Positions 40,975 through 48,908 of a DNA stretch of 51,610 bases are shown one piece after another; positions within the stretch are counted from its first letter, which is position 1, and every line of letters starts with the position of its first letter. The notes under the pieces were generated by a model. The model was not told the origin of the DNA and did not search any database. It was given only the letters and a program-made list of their open reading frames with translations. The position numbers were made by a program, and so were the translations under genes. Origin of the DNA: Nitrososphaerales archaeon (lineage in GTDB: Archaea; Thermoproteota; Nitrososphaeria; Conexivisphaerales; UBA164); contig JAGDXJ010000053.1 of NCBI GenBank assembly GCA_023256355.1, positions 75,957-127,566 of the forward strand. Direction: 5' to 3'.

Positions 40975-42396
40975 ATGCTAGACGAAGAAATTGCGCATTT
41001 TGCCGTTCAGTATTCATCTAAGCTCGGTTTTAAATATTGTGAAGCTAGAGTGCAGCGAGATACTTACACATCTCAAAGTTTAAACAACGGAGTTCCAGAT
41101 GTACCTTTAAAGGGCGATTTTTACGGCATTGGAATCAGAGGGATTTATAAGGGCGTAATGGGTTTTGCATCTACAAATGTTTTTACAAAAGAATCTGTTA
41201 CTAAAGCAATAGAAAACCTAAAAAGAACACTAGAAAGCGTTGCCGCAACAAAAAAGAACGAAAAAATACAAATGTCTGAAGAAGATGTTTTAACAGCCAA
41301 TTGGGCCGTAGATGAAAGAACTAGGTTCGAAGACTTAAGTTTAGATTGGTTCTTAAAGAAAACTAAAGAGTTAGACGACATTGCAAAAAGTGAAACAAAA
41401 ATAAAACAGCGGCTAATCAGGTTAAGCGGAAGTCTGCAGCTTAAGTACTTTGTTAACTCTGACGGCACGATAGTTAGAGCCAGGATCCCAAGGTACCTTC
41501 TTACAGCATTTATTACTGCTTATGAATCTTCAGACATAGCTCAGAGGTTTATTGAAATAGGTGGAAGCGGTGGACCTGAAGTTCTTGACAGGCTTAATAC
41601 ATCTGAAAAATTTGAAAATGAAGTAAAAACTATAACAAAAATCGTTGGAAAAAGAAACGCTATAAAAGAAGGTATATATGACGTGATTGTGGGACCGGAA
41701 GTTGCAGGTATAATGGCACACGAATCTATAGGACATCCTTTTGAGGCTGATCGCGTAAGAGGAAGAGAAGGTGCGCAAGGAGGAGAATCCTATCTAAGGG
41801 ATATAAAATCTAACAAAATAGGTAGTTCTGAAGCTAACATTTCAGACGATCCAACAATACCTTTTTCATACGGATATTTTCTTTTTGATGAAGAAGGCGT
41901 TAAAGCGAGAAAAAAAGAGCTGGTAAAAGAAGGATCAGTTAAAGAGTTATTGCATAATAGAGAAACCGCGGGTGATTTGGGTATAAAAAGCAACGCATCA
42001 GCAAGGGCAGCAAATTATACTGTGGAACCGATAATAAGGATGTCAAATACATATGTCGAACCTGGTGAATGGACTTTTGAAGAAATGATAAAAAATGTAA
42101 AAGATGGTCTGTTGATAAATTCTTTTATGGAATGGAATATAGACGACAGACGGCTTAATCAAAGATATGTTGGATTCGAAGCATATAAAATATCCAATTC
42201 AGAAATATCTGAACCAGTAAAAGGTGTAATTATAGAAACAACGACTTTAAACCTATGGAGCAAACTTTATGCAAGGAGCAAAGAACTAGAGTTTTCTGCT
42301 GCTACGTGCGGAAAAGGCGACCCTGAGCAGGGAGTTCCTGTTTGGACAGGAGGACCATATTTATTGTTTAAAGGACTAAATCTGAAGGTGAGATAA
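40975..42396 (+). CDS. tldD: Metalloprotease TldD
   Basis: A 473-residue metalloprotease of the TldD/TldE family, starting at MLDEEI (40975); an upstream TTG or other start at 40957 would add six residues. The zinc site HESIGHPFEADR is in the middle of the protein, and C-terminal beta segments with the cysteine-containing AATCGKGDPEQGVPVWTGGP follow. TldD with TldE forms a heterodimeric protease that degrades unfolded peptides and, in bacteria, matures microcins. The partner gene starts 2 nt downstream. Confidence 0.9.
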   Translation: MLDEEIAHFAVQYSSKLGFKYCEARVQRDTYTSQSLNNGVPDVPLKGDFYGIGIRGIYKGVMGFASTNVFTKESVTKAIENLKRTLESVAATKKNEKIQMSEEDVLTANWAVDERTRFEDLSLDWFLKKTKELDDIAKSETKIKQRLIRLSGSLQLKYFVNSDGTIVRARIPRYLLTAFITAYESSDIAQRFIEIGGSGGPEVLDRLNTSEKFENEVKTITKIVGKRNAIKEGIYDVIVGPEVAGIMAHESIGHPFEADRVRGREGAQGGESYLRDIKSNKIGSSEANISDDPTIPFSYGYFLFDEEGVKARKKELVKEGSVKELLHNRETAGDLGIKSNASARAANYTVEPIIRMSNTYVEPGEWTFEEMIKNVKDGLLINSFMEWNIDDRRLNQRYVGFEAYKISNSEISEPVKGVIIETTTLNLWSKLYARSKELEFSAATCGKGDPEQGVPVWTGGPYLLFKGLNLKVR

Positions 42397-42398
42397 AA

Positions 42399-43691
42399 AT
42401 GATCGCAGATAAAGTTAAAAATTTGGTTAAAAACTCTGTAGAACAGTTCTCGATAATAGAAAATGATGTTGACGAGTACATTATAAGATTTTATAACGGA
42501 AAAGTATCAATAGCGGCTAAAAACAAGATTCTATATTTACAGATATTAGCAACTAAAGGCAAAAAGAAAGTTTTTAAAGTTATTACTGATATGAGTTCGT
42601 TAGAAAACGGCGTTGAAGATGCGTTAAGGACGCTTGAACTTACAGAAGAAGGAGAAGTTCCAGAAATACATCCAAAAACATCATATTCCAGCAAAAAAAT
42701 TTCAGATAAAGAGATAGAATTTGAAGAAGCTCTAAATAAAGTCATAAATTCAATCGAACAGGCGTACACATTAGGAATAGACAGGACAGCGGGAATAGCA
42801 AAACTCTACAAGACCAGATTTTATCTTTTAACATCAACTGGGAATGAAAAAGAAGAAACTAGGACAGATTATATTTATTATATAAGAGCTTTTAAAGGGA
42901 ATGGCAGCGGTTTTGGCAACTCCGTTTCGACATCGATTAAGCGTTTTGATCCCAGTGCTGCGGCAACAGAAGCCGCTGAATATGCGGCCAAGTCAGAAGC
43001 CCCAAAGCACATCTCTGAAGGAAAATACACTGTCATACTTTCTCCCCCAATAGCTTCAACGATATTTGAGCTCGTAGCAGGAATGTGTTCTGCTTATTCT
43101 ATAGACGTTGGTTTTTCATTTCTTAAAGATAAAATAGGAGAATTTATAGCATCAAAGGAACTAAACGTGACCGATTATGGGCAGATAGAGGATGGAGTTA
43201 ATAGCAGATCTTTTGATGATGAAGGAACTCCTACCAGCACTACAAAGCTAATAGAATCAGGAAAGTTTGTTTCTGCGATACACAATTCTACTACAGCAAA
43301 AAAATGGGGAACCAAAACAACAGGCAATGCAGGAATAATAGACCCATCGCCTTGGAACATAGTAGTTGAAGGTGGAAATACAGATATAAATGAGATGATA
43401 AAAGAAATAAAAGAAGGGGTCTTTATAACAAACAACTGGTACACTAGATTTAACAACTATAGAACTGGCGAGTTTTCAACAATAATACGTGACGCCGCTC
43501 TATATATTAAGAATGGAGAAATTAGCCATCCTGTTGCAAACATAAGGCTTTCGGATTCTTTACCAAGGTTATTAAACTCGATAAAGATGATATCTAAAAA
43601 TACTAGCTGGATCAAATGGTGGGGAGAAGTGGTAACTCCTGTAAAATCGCCATATGTTTTGGTAGATGGCACAACTTTAACGGTGCCTTAA
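42399..43691 (+). CDS. pmbA: TldE/PmbA family protein
   Basis: The 430-residue non-zinc partner of TldD. It shares the fold but lacks the HExxxH motif: the corresponding region reads LSPPIASTIFELVAGM. The family segments SRSFDDEGTPTSTTKLIESGKFVSAIHNSTTAKKWG and NNWYTRFNNYRTGEFS are present. It begins 2 nt after tldD and is followed without a gap by an unknown small gene, so the three are one operon. Confidence 0.88.
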   Translation: MIADKVKNLVKNSVEQFSIIENDVDEYIIRFYNGKVSIAAKNKILYLQILATKGKKKVFKVITDMSSLENGVEDALRTLELTEEGEVPEIHPKTSYSSKKISDKEIEFEEALNKVINSIEQAYTLGIDRTAGIAKLYKTRFYLLTSTGNEKEETRTDYIYYIRAFKGNGSGFGNSVSTSIKRFDPSAAATEAAEYAAKSEAPKHISEGKYTVILSPPIASTIFELVAGMCSAYSIDVGFSFLKDKIGEFIASKELNVTDYGQIEDGVNSRSFDDEGTPTSTTKLIESGKFVSAIHNSTTAKKWGTKTTGNAGIIDPSPWNIVVEGGNTDINEMIKEIKEGVFITNNWYTRFNNYRTGEFSTIIRDAALYIKNGEISHPVANIRLSDSLPRLLNSIKMISKNTSWIKWWGEVVTPVKSPYVLVDGTTLTVP

Positions 43692-44069
43692 ATGGTGTCT
43701 ATCATAAAGATAGAAAGGGAAAGCTTAAGCCCTTTAAAGGGAAAAGTACTTGATCTTGATGGATATTATTATAAGTTGTATAAAAACAGTAAGCTTTTAG
43801 CTTCTTTTGATTTAATAGAAATTATTAATTCATTGGTTGACGCACTTTTAGAATCGAAAGAACTCTACATATTTTCATACGATACTTTAAGTTTCATATT
43901 CATGAAAAAGTATGGAAGGAGAAGGTACAAACTTTTTTTAAGCAATTTTTTACGTGCGATAAGGGTTCTGGAATGTTCAACAAAGGTAAAAGCTACATTT
44001 ATAAGGTATTCAGAACCCATAAAGAACGATCCAGGAAATTTAGAAGATTACTCAAAAGATTGTTATTAA
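43692..44069 (+). CDS. Hypothetical protein, co-transcribed with tldD-tldE
   Basis: A 125-residue protein that I do not recognise. Its ATG directly follows the pmbA stop. The start is compact beta (LSPLKGKVLDLDGYYYKLYKN), then helix (IEIINSLVDALLES), another strand (ELYIFSYDT), a basic helix (KKYGRRRYKLFLSNFLRAIRVL) and a final strand. The alternation suggests a small alpha/beta fold, possibly nucleic-acid binding given the basic helix. The 3' end overlaps the convergent rpo12 gene by a few bases. Function unknown. Confidence 0.6.
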   Translation: MVSIIKIERESLSPLKGKVLDLDGYYYKLYKNSKLLASFDLIEIINSLVDALLESKELYIFSYDTLSFIFMKKYGRRRYKLFLSNFLRAIRVLECSTKVKATFIRYSEPIKNDPGNLEDYSKDCY

Positions 44070-44230
44070 ATGGCTTTTACCTGCCTTACCATGGGTGGCC
44101 TGTCTTTTTTAAGTACTCTGAAACCACATATGCACTTAATCTCTGGTAAAGATTCAAGTTCACTCAAAGGTGTCTTTCTTCCGCACCTCATGCAAACAAA
44201 AAGTATACCCGTTTTTTCTTCTTCTAGCAT
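44066..44230 (-). CDS. rpo12: RNA polymerase subunit Rpo12 (RpoP)
   Basis: A 54-residue subunit of archaeal RNA polymerase, homologous to eukaryotic Rpb12. Read from ATG at 44230 to TAA at 44066-44068, the protein has C-M-R-C near residues 13-16, a second pair C-I-C-G near 34-37 and ends VLKKDRPPMVRQVKAI. The K-x-R-P-P-x-V-x-x-V-K-A-x tail is diagnostic. One zinc ligand pair is reduced to C-x-C. The gene lies 23 nt after the DegT aminotransferase gene at the end of an informational operon. Confidence 0.88.
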   Translation of the reverse strand: MLEEEKTGILFVCMRCGRKTPLSELESLPEIKCICGFRVLKKDRPPMVRQVKAI

Positions 44231-44253
44231 ACCAGAAAAACTTTCCGTATACC

Positions 44254-45345
44254 CTAATTTAAGCTTTCTTTTAAAATTTCTGTTACTTTCTGTACTACGT
44301 CTTCGTTAACAATCGGATTAGCAGGTAGCGATAAGGTTGTTTTTGAAACCATTTCTGTCTTTGGTAAGGGTCCGCCATAGTTATACGCTGGGGTCTTATG
44401 CACCGGTGGATCATAGTAAACTCTGGCATCTATTCCTTCGCGTTTTAGATTTTCCAGCGCCTTCTGTCTTTTTGGATGAAGAATCGTAAACAGATACCAG
44501 TTGTACTTTGCTCCATCTCTTATAGGAGGCAATGTTATTTTATCTGAAAGTTCCATAAGATACTTAAGATAAAGAAATGCGTTCTTTTCGCGTGCCATGA
44601 GGAACTGAGGTAAACGTTTAAGCTGAATGTTGCCTATTGCAGCATTTATTTGGGGCATTCTAAAATTAAGCCCAAAAGTGGTTATTACTCCCATCTTATC
44701 AAATCCATGGTTTCTTATCTTTCTTAGCGAATCAGCAAGCTCATCATCATTTGTAGCTATAGCACCACCCTCCCCCGTTGTCATAACTTTACCCGGATAA
44801 AAGCTAAAACATCCCATTTTTGATAAAGTACCGCTCATTTTTCCTTTGTAAGAGCTTCCAAGAGACTGAGCGGCATCTTCAATAACAGTTATACCAAATT
44901 CTTCTGCTATCTCAATAATTTCATCCATGTTTGCTACATGTCCGTATAGATGAACAGGAACTATTGCCTTTACACGTTTATTGACTTTTTTTCTTATTTC
45001 TTTTGTGTCTATAGTATAATAATTATCTATATCCGCAAAAACAGGTCTTGCTCCTACAGCTTTAACCGCGTTTGCTGTTGCTACAAATGTAAGCGAAGGC
45101 ACTATAACTTCATCGCCGGGTTCTACTTTAGCAGCATAAAGCGAGGCTATAAGAGCCGCTGTACCTGAGCTAACGGCTATAACATGTTTTACGTTTAAAT
45201 ATGATTCAAGCGCCGTTTCAAACTCTCTAACGTATTTACCGCCTTCGTAAGATTGATCTGTAAAATAGCGTTCGCTTATTACTTTTTGAACGGCTTCTTC
45301 TTCTTCTTTATCCATTATAGGTGTGTTTATGGGTACTTTAGACAT
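44254..45345 (-). CDS. DegT/DnrJ/EryC1-family sugar aminotransferase
   Basis: A 363-residue PLP enzyme of the family that aminates keto-sugar nucleotides for cell-surface polysaccharide or glycan synthesis. Motifs: SSGTAALIASL for phosphate binding, IEDAAQSLGSSYKGKMSG with the conserved Asp, FSFYPGKVMTTGEGG with the PLP lysine (about 185) and NFRMPQINAAIGNIQL. It sits between DUF99 and rpo12 in an operon otherwise devoted to translation and transcription, without glycosyltransferase neighbours. Substrate unknown. Confidence 0.87.
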   Translation of the reverse strand: MSKVPINTPIMDKEEEEAVQKVISERYFTDQSYEGGKYVREFETALESYLNVKHVIAVSSGTAALIASLYAAKVEPGDEVIVPSLTFVATANAVKAVGARPVFADIDNYYTIDTKEIRKKVNKRVKAIVPVHLYGHVANMDEIIEIAEEFGITVIEDAAQSLGSSYKGKMSGTLSKMGCFSFYPGKVMTTGEGGAIATNDDELADSLRKIRNHGFDKMGVITTFGLNFRMPQINAAIGNIQLKRLPQFLMAREKNAFLYLKYLMELSDKITLPPIRDGAKYNWYLFTILHPKRQKALENLKREGIDARVYYDPPVHKTPAYNYGGPLPKTEMVSKTTLSLPANPIVNEDVVQKVTEILKESLN

Positions 45346-45388
45346 TACTTATACTCTATAGTTAAGACTTCTCTTAAACATTTCTGAT

Positions 45389-45952
45389 CTAAGGTTTATG
45401 CGCGTTTTTTAAAAACGCTCTGGCTATTATTTTTGAAACCCTTAGAGGTTCAGGCGTCCTTCCGCTTATAATAAAACTCTTTAATATGTGCTTAACTTCA
45501 AATTCATCGGCTCCCGAGAATCTAACCCAGTAATCGTATCCCAGCACAGAAATTTTACGTTGAGATCCAAGCTTCTTATAAAGTTCTAGTTTATTTAGTT
45601 GATTGTTTTTTATGAATGTTTCTTTTAGGTCTTTCCCCCTTTGGGATGTCACGCATATAACTGGCATGTTTAACGTACTGCTTATGTAAATGTAATCTAC
45701 TATGTTGTACATGCTTAAAATGCAACCGTCTATCATTATGCAAGAAACATCATTCCTTTTAAGGGTATAAAATCCATCTATGATCTTTTCTGTGGCATCA
45801 TCACCTCCAATTTTTGGGTTTTCAACAAACAACGCATCTAAAACCAGATCTTTTCTCATTACGGTACCAACTAAATAGCTTAAGTCTTGCTTTAGGTCAA
45901 ATGATTCGGAGATACCGAGCACTCTTGCTTTTTCCTTAAACAAGTTTGGCAA
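45389..45952 (-). CDS. DUF99 family protein (endonuclease V-like fold)
   Basis: A 187-residue archaeal conserved protein. The N-terminal KEKARVLGISESFD, the block YLVGTVMRKDLVLDALFV and the strand VSCIMIDGCILSMYNIVD are typical of DUF99, which has been related to the endonuclease V/RNase H fold. Asp residues in MIDG and the first strand would be candidate metal ligands. It is found in an operon after aIF2-beta and DUF424. Biochemical function is not known to me. Confidence 0.78.
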   Translation of the reverse strand: MPNLFKEKARVLGISESFDLKQDLSYLVGTVMRKDLVLDALFVENPKIGGDDATEKIIDGFYTLKRNDVSCIMIDGCILSMYNIVDYIYISSTLNMPVICVTSQRGKDLKETFIKNNQLNKLELYKKLGSQRKISVLGYDYWVRFSGADEFEVKHILKSFIISGRTPEPLRVSKIIARAFLKNAHKP

Positions 45953-45954
45953 TT

Positions 45955-46275
45955 CTAATAATTATCAATAAATTTGTAAATTATTAAAAAGCTAACCCCA
46001 TCAATTACTCTTACAGCCTCTTTAGCTCCAAAACCCATTTTTAAGGCAAAATTGACAGATCTGTTTCCTACTAAATTTATTATGGAGTTATTTAAGAGCA
46101 AATCTTTTAGTTGTATTTCATAAACTTTTTCTCCTGAAAAATATCTCGGGTCAAGATATAATGAAAAGCTTCCCTCGGTAAGCTTCTTACCAATCAGTTC
46201 TTCATCTATAATGTTAAGGACCTTATAATCTCCGGAAGCTTTTACATTTATTATAAATCCTGGTTCTTTAACCAA
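45955..46275 (-). CDS. DUF424 family protein
   Basis: A protein of about 106 residues from the TTG at 46275, which overlaps the aIF2-beta stop by 8 nt; a GTG at 46302 would add nine residues. Family features are the strand VLNIIDEELIGKKLTEG, FSLYLDPRYFSGEKV and the glycine-rich SIINLVGNRSVNFALKMGFG near the C-terminus. DUF424 genes commonly follow aIF2-beta in archaea, which supports the call. A link to translation or tRNA is suggested by that neighbourhood only. Confidence 0.75.
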   Translation of the reverse strand: MVKEPGFIINVKASGDYKVLNIIDEELIGKKLTEGSFSLYLDPRYFSGEKVYEIQLKDLLLNNSIINLVGNRSVNFALKMGFGAKEAVRVIDGVSFLIIYKFIDNY

Positions 46276-46675
46276 CTGGCGATCTAGCACCACAGGCTTC
46301 ACAAACTAAGAAAGTTATCTTTCTTTCTTTAACTAGTTTTGTATCTAGACTGCCACAAACCGGGCATGTTACGTAAAGTTTAATGTAATAATTAAGGGCA
46401 TTTTTTATTGACGCCGCATCTTTTTTACCGAAAATTATTACTTTACCTTCTTCATCTATAATCATTGCGGTTCCGAGCTCTTTTGCTATTATCATTATCA
46501 TGTGTTTTGGATCTCTTCTAAGCGTATCTGCTATAGTTTTAAAGTTCCTCCAGAAAGTCCTGTTTCCTATGATGATAACGTCAGGGGCAGGTATATTCAA
46601 CCTCTGAGTAACTACTGACGAATCCTTCCTTAAATAGTCCTTTATTCTATTAATAAGATCAAAATATGTTTGCAA
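46268..46675 (-). CDS. eif2b: Translation initiation factor 2 subunit beta
   Basis: A 135-residue aIF2-beta. The N-terminal helix leads into the central alpha/beta domain (PAPDVIIIGNRTFWRNFKTIADTLRRDPKHMIMIIAKELGTA, residues about 29-70) and the C-terminal zinc ribbon CPVCGS...CEACGA. With the alpha and gamma subunits it delivers initiator tRNA to the ribosome. A TATA-like ttttataagc lies upstream on the minus strand, so it probably leads the operon of DUF424, DUF99, DegT and rpo12. It is divergent from rps15. Confidence 0.93.
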   Translation of the reverse strand: MQTYFDLINRIKDYLRKDSSVVTQRLNIPAPDVIIIGNRTFWRNFKTIADTLRRDPKHMIMIIAKELGTAMIIDEEGKVIIFGKKDAASIKNALNYYIKLYVTCPVCGSLDTKLVKERKITFLVCEACGARSPVG

Positions 46676-46853
46676 CTGTATTTTTGATTTTATTTTTTGC
46701 TTATAAAAACATTGCCATAAATTGATATTGACCAGTTATTTTTAAAAATAGCTCTACAAAAAGTTTTATAAGATCAGCATTCAAATTGAGACGTCAAGTT
46801 CTATTTTGCGATATGTATAAATATAAGAAAAGCATAGCTGTGAAGGAAGAAGA

Positions 46854-47303
46854 ATGGCTAGGCTACATTCAAGAAGGAAGGGAAAATCTCAGAGTCATAG
46901 ACCGCCAGTTAGCAGACAGGCTACTTGGGTTGGTATGCAACCAGAAGAAGTTGAAGCCTTGATAGTTAAATTAAAGAAAGAAGGTGTGCCTAACAGCCAG
47001 ATAGGAGAAACGCTTAGAGATGAATATGGTATACCCGGCGTAAAATACATTCTTAATAAGAGTCTAAAACAGGTTTTAGAAGAGAGTAAGCTCGTCGATC
47101 CATTGCCAGAGGACCTTCTTAATCTTCTTACTAAAGCCCAGAGGCTTATAAGACATCTTCAGGTTCATAAAACTGACAGAAAAAATAAACATGCGCTAGA
47201 ACTCATTGAAGCTAAAATCCATAGGTTAGCAAAATATTACAAAAAGAAAGGCTTATTACCTTTAGACTGGAAATATAAGACCGTAGTGGCACAGCTTGAA
47301 TGA
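46854..47303 (+). CDS. rps15: 30S ribosomal protein S15
   Basis: A 149-residue archaeal/eukaryotic-type S15 (eukaryotic uS15/S13e). It starts MARLHSRRKGKSQSHRP and contains PEEVEALIVKLKKEG and HLQVHKTDRKNKHALELIEAKIHRLAKYYKKKGLLP, the rRNA-binding helices. A strong TATA box (atgtataaatataag, about 46813-46827) and a GGAAG stretch lie before the ATG. The stop overlaps the start of the RecJ/Cdc45-like gene (ATGA), a neighbourhood seen in many archaea. Confidence 0.95.
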   Translation: MARLHSRRKGKSQSHRPPVSRQATWVGMQPEEVEALIVKLKKEGVPNSQIGETLRDEYGIPGVKYILNKSLKQVLEESKLVDPLPEDLLNLLTKAQRLIRHLQVHKTDRKNKHALELIEAKIHRLAKYYKKKGLLPLDWKYKTVVAQLE

Positions 47304-48598
47304 CGTATAAATTAGGTTCGCAAGATAGTATATTTGATGAGATAGCTCAGGTAATTCTAAAGATAATAAAAAATAAACGTTTTTACATCGAAACAGTAAA
47401 AACTTTAGATGGGATAGCGGCTTCTGCAATCCTTTATAAGACGCTGATAGAGCAAGGGGCTAAAGTAATTGTTAGGTTTTCTCAAGCATCAACTAAACCA
47501 TCTCAAATTCCTTCTAGCGACTATAAGGTGGGAATCGGAGTAAAGCTTGAAAGCGCAGACCTGCTCATAGGTATAGATGAAGGTATAACACCTAATAAAT
47601 TTGGCTATGAAGGACTTTTTGGTGGATCACTTTCAGTTATGGCTCAGCTTTTGAGAGAAAAGATATCAATGAACCCAGCAAGCACATATCATTTAGCTCT
47701 GATGGGCGCTTTTTCATCCTTTCAAGATGCAGGTGATAATAGATCTTTAAAAGGTCTTAACGAAATAGTTTTAGAAAAAGCACTCCTTAGCAAGCTTATA
47801 GTTGAAGAAGAAAAATTTGAGCTCCCGTTTGGTGATCTCTTGCCTTTGCAGGATTCAATAGCATTAAGCTATGACCCTTATTTCAAAGGAATTGCAGGCA
47901 ATCAAAGCGTTGCTGAATCTGTAATCAAGTCCGCTGGCATAGAAAACATTAAAGAAGGAAGATTCATAACTTTACGAGATCTTAAATCTGAAGAACTTGA
48001 AATTATTGAAAAAACACTTGAAAGATATTCAACAACTAAGACTTTAAAGCGAAAATCTTATAGCAGGTCACACACAGATGAATCCTCCTTTGATTATAGT
48101 ATAAGAGATATGCTTTTTATGCTTGAACCATTGCTCGTAAAAAACGAGTTTACTAGGGCTTTTAATGCCTGCATAGATTCAAAAAAAGAATTTAACACAG
48201 AACTTTTTTATGAAAGTGTAGAAGAAACTAACCATTTGATTTCTATATTTAACACGATAATAAACATGAGAGAAAGGCTAGTTGATGAAGGATTTATCAG
48301 GAGGATTGTAGGAACTGGCATGATAAATTTATCTCAGCTACTGTTTATTTATAAATGGGTTTATAGATGGGATGACTCAAAAAACAAGGTTATACTAGCT
48401 GAAACAAATGAAGGGCCGGAAGAAGTATTTTTAACATTGGAAAAAGATCCAATTAACGTTAATAACCTCCAACCACTAATAGAAAAATATAATGGAAGGA
48501 TAGTGAGACAAATTCCTTTCATAATAATTTATGTAAATGTTATTAAGGCAGGTTTGTTGTATGAAGACATGAGGAAAATGATAGCCGGGGTCCCCTAA
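47300..48598 (+). CDS. DHH/RecJ-like protein with lost active site, Cdc45-type candidate
   Basis: A 432-residue relative of archaeal RecJ/GAN. In active members the first motif is H-x-D-A-D-G; here the N-terminal equivalent reads ETVKTLDGIAASAIL, with only the last D-G kept. The DHH motif is replaced by IGIDEGI. Such inactivated RecJ-like proteins act as the Cdc45 counterpart, bound to GINS in the replicative CMG helicase of crenarchaea. The gene overlaps rps15, as recJ genes often do in archaea. The reading frame runs 15 nt into tRNA-Ser and takes its TAA stop from the tRNA D-arm region. Confidence 0.7.
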   Translation: MTYKLGSQDSIFDEIAQVILKIIKNKRFYIETVKTLDGIAASAILYKTLIEQGAKVIVRFSQASTKPSQIPSSDYKVGIGVKLESADLLIGIDEGITPNKFGYEGLFGGSLSVMAQLLREKISMNPASTYHLALMGAFSSFQDAGDNRSLKGLNEIVLEKALLSKLIVEEEKFELPFGDLLPLQDSIALSYDPYFKGIAGNQSVAESVIKSAGIENIKEGRFITLRDLKSEELEIIEKTLERYSTTKTLKRKSYSRSHTDESSFDYSIRDMLFMLEPLLVKNEFTRAFNACIDSKKEFNTELFYESVEETNHLISIFNTIINMRERLVDEGFIRRIVGTGMINLSQLLFIYKWVYRWDDSKNKVILAETNEGPEEVFLTLEKDPINVNNLQPLIEKYNGRIVRQIPFIIIYVNVIKAGLLYEDMRKMIAGVP

Positions 48599-48669
48599 CC
48601 TGGTATGGGGCAGGCCTGGAGAGCCTGTGGCCTTTACCGGCCTTGTGGGTTCAAATCCCACCCCCGGCG
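48584..48669 (+). tRNA. tRNA-Ser (anticodon GGA)
   Basis: A class II cloverleaf without intron: acceptor GCCGGGG/CCCCGGC, anticodon stem CAGGC/GCCTG with loop CTGGAGA (anticodon GGA), variable arm GGCC-TTTACC-GGCC, T-arm GTGGG-TTCAAAT-CCCAC and discriminator G. CCA is not encoded. Its first 15 nt are also the last codons of the upstream gene, so it has no separate promoter in free DNA and is probably cut from the operon transcript. A decayed integrase starts directly after it. Confidence 0.95.
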
Positions 48670-48671
48670 TG

Positions 48672-48908
48672 GTTATTTACGTTAATACGCTTGAAGAAAA
48701 ATTTCCGTTTATATATAAAGTGAAAGACAAAGACGTCATACACGGCTATGGAAAGAAGCTAGCGTGAGCGCTCGAAAAAAGAAAGGCCGACAAGAGGATA
48801 CCCGAATAAGACAGGTCGCTGTTGCTCGAATACTTGAACAAGTTGGAGGGCAAAGATTCGAATTTGTCCCCCGATAGGGATATTGGATTGTTAAGAATTT
48901 CAGATTAG
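48672..48908 (+). pseudogene. Decayed tyrosine recombinase (N-terminal part) next to tRNA-Ser
   Basis: 78 codons in one frame with two internal stops. The conceptual peptide includes ALEKRKADKRIPE, then DRSLLLEYLNKLEGK and LSPDRDIGLLRIS. The I-P-E-x-x-R-x-L-L-L-E-Y-L pattern followed by a serine-proline helix is characteristic of the N-terminal core-binding domain of archaeal phage-type integrases. The catalytic domain is absent. Position directly at the 3' end of a tRNA gene is what is expected for an integrated element. Recognition is by pattern memory only. Confidence 0.5.

Noticed and set aside
44070-44309. Plus-strand reading frame of 79 codons
   Set aside because: It lies over rpo12 and the end of the DegT gene on the other strand, both of which show clear family motifs; the plus-strand peptide has none.
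48476-48661. Minus-strand 61-codon frame over tRNA-Ser
   Set aside because: It is the reverse reading of a tRNA and an established gene.
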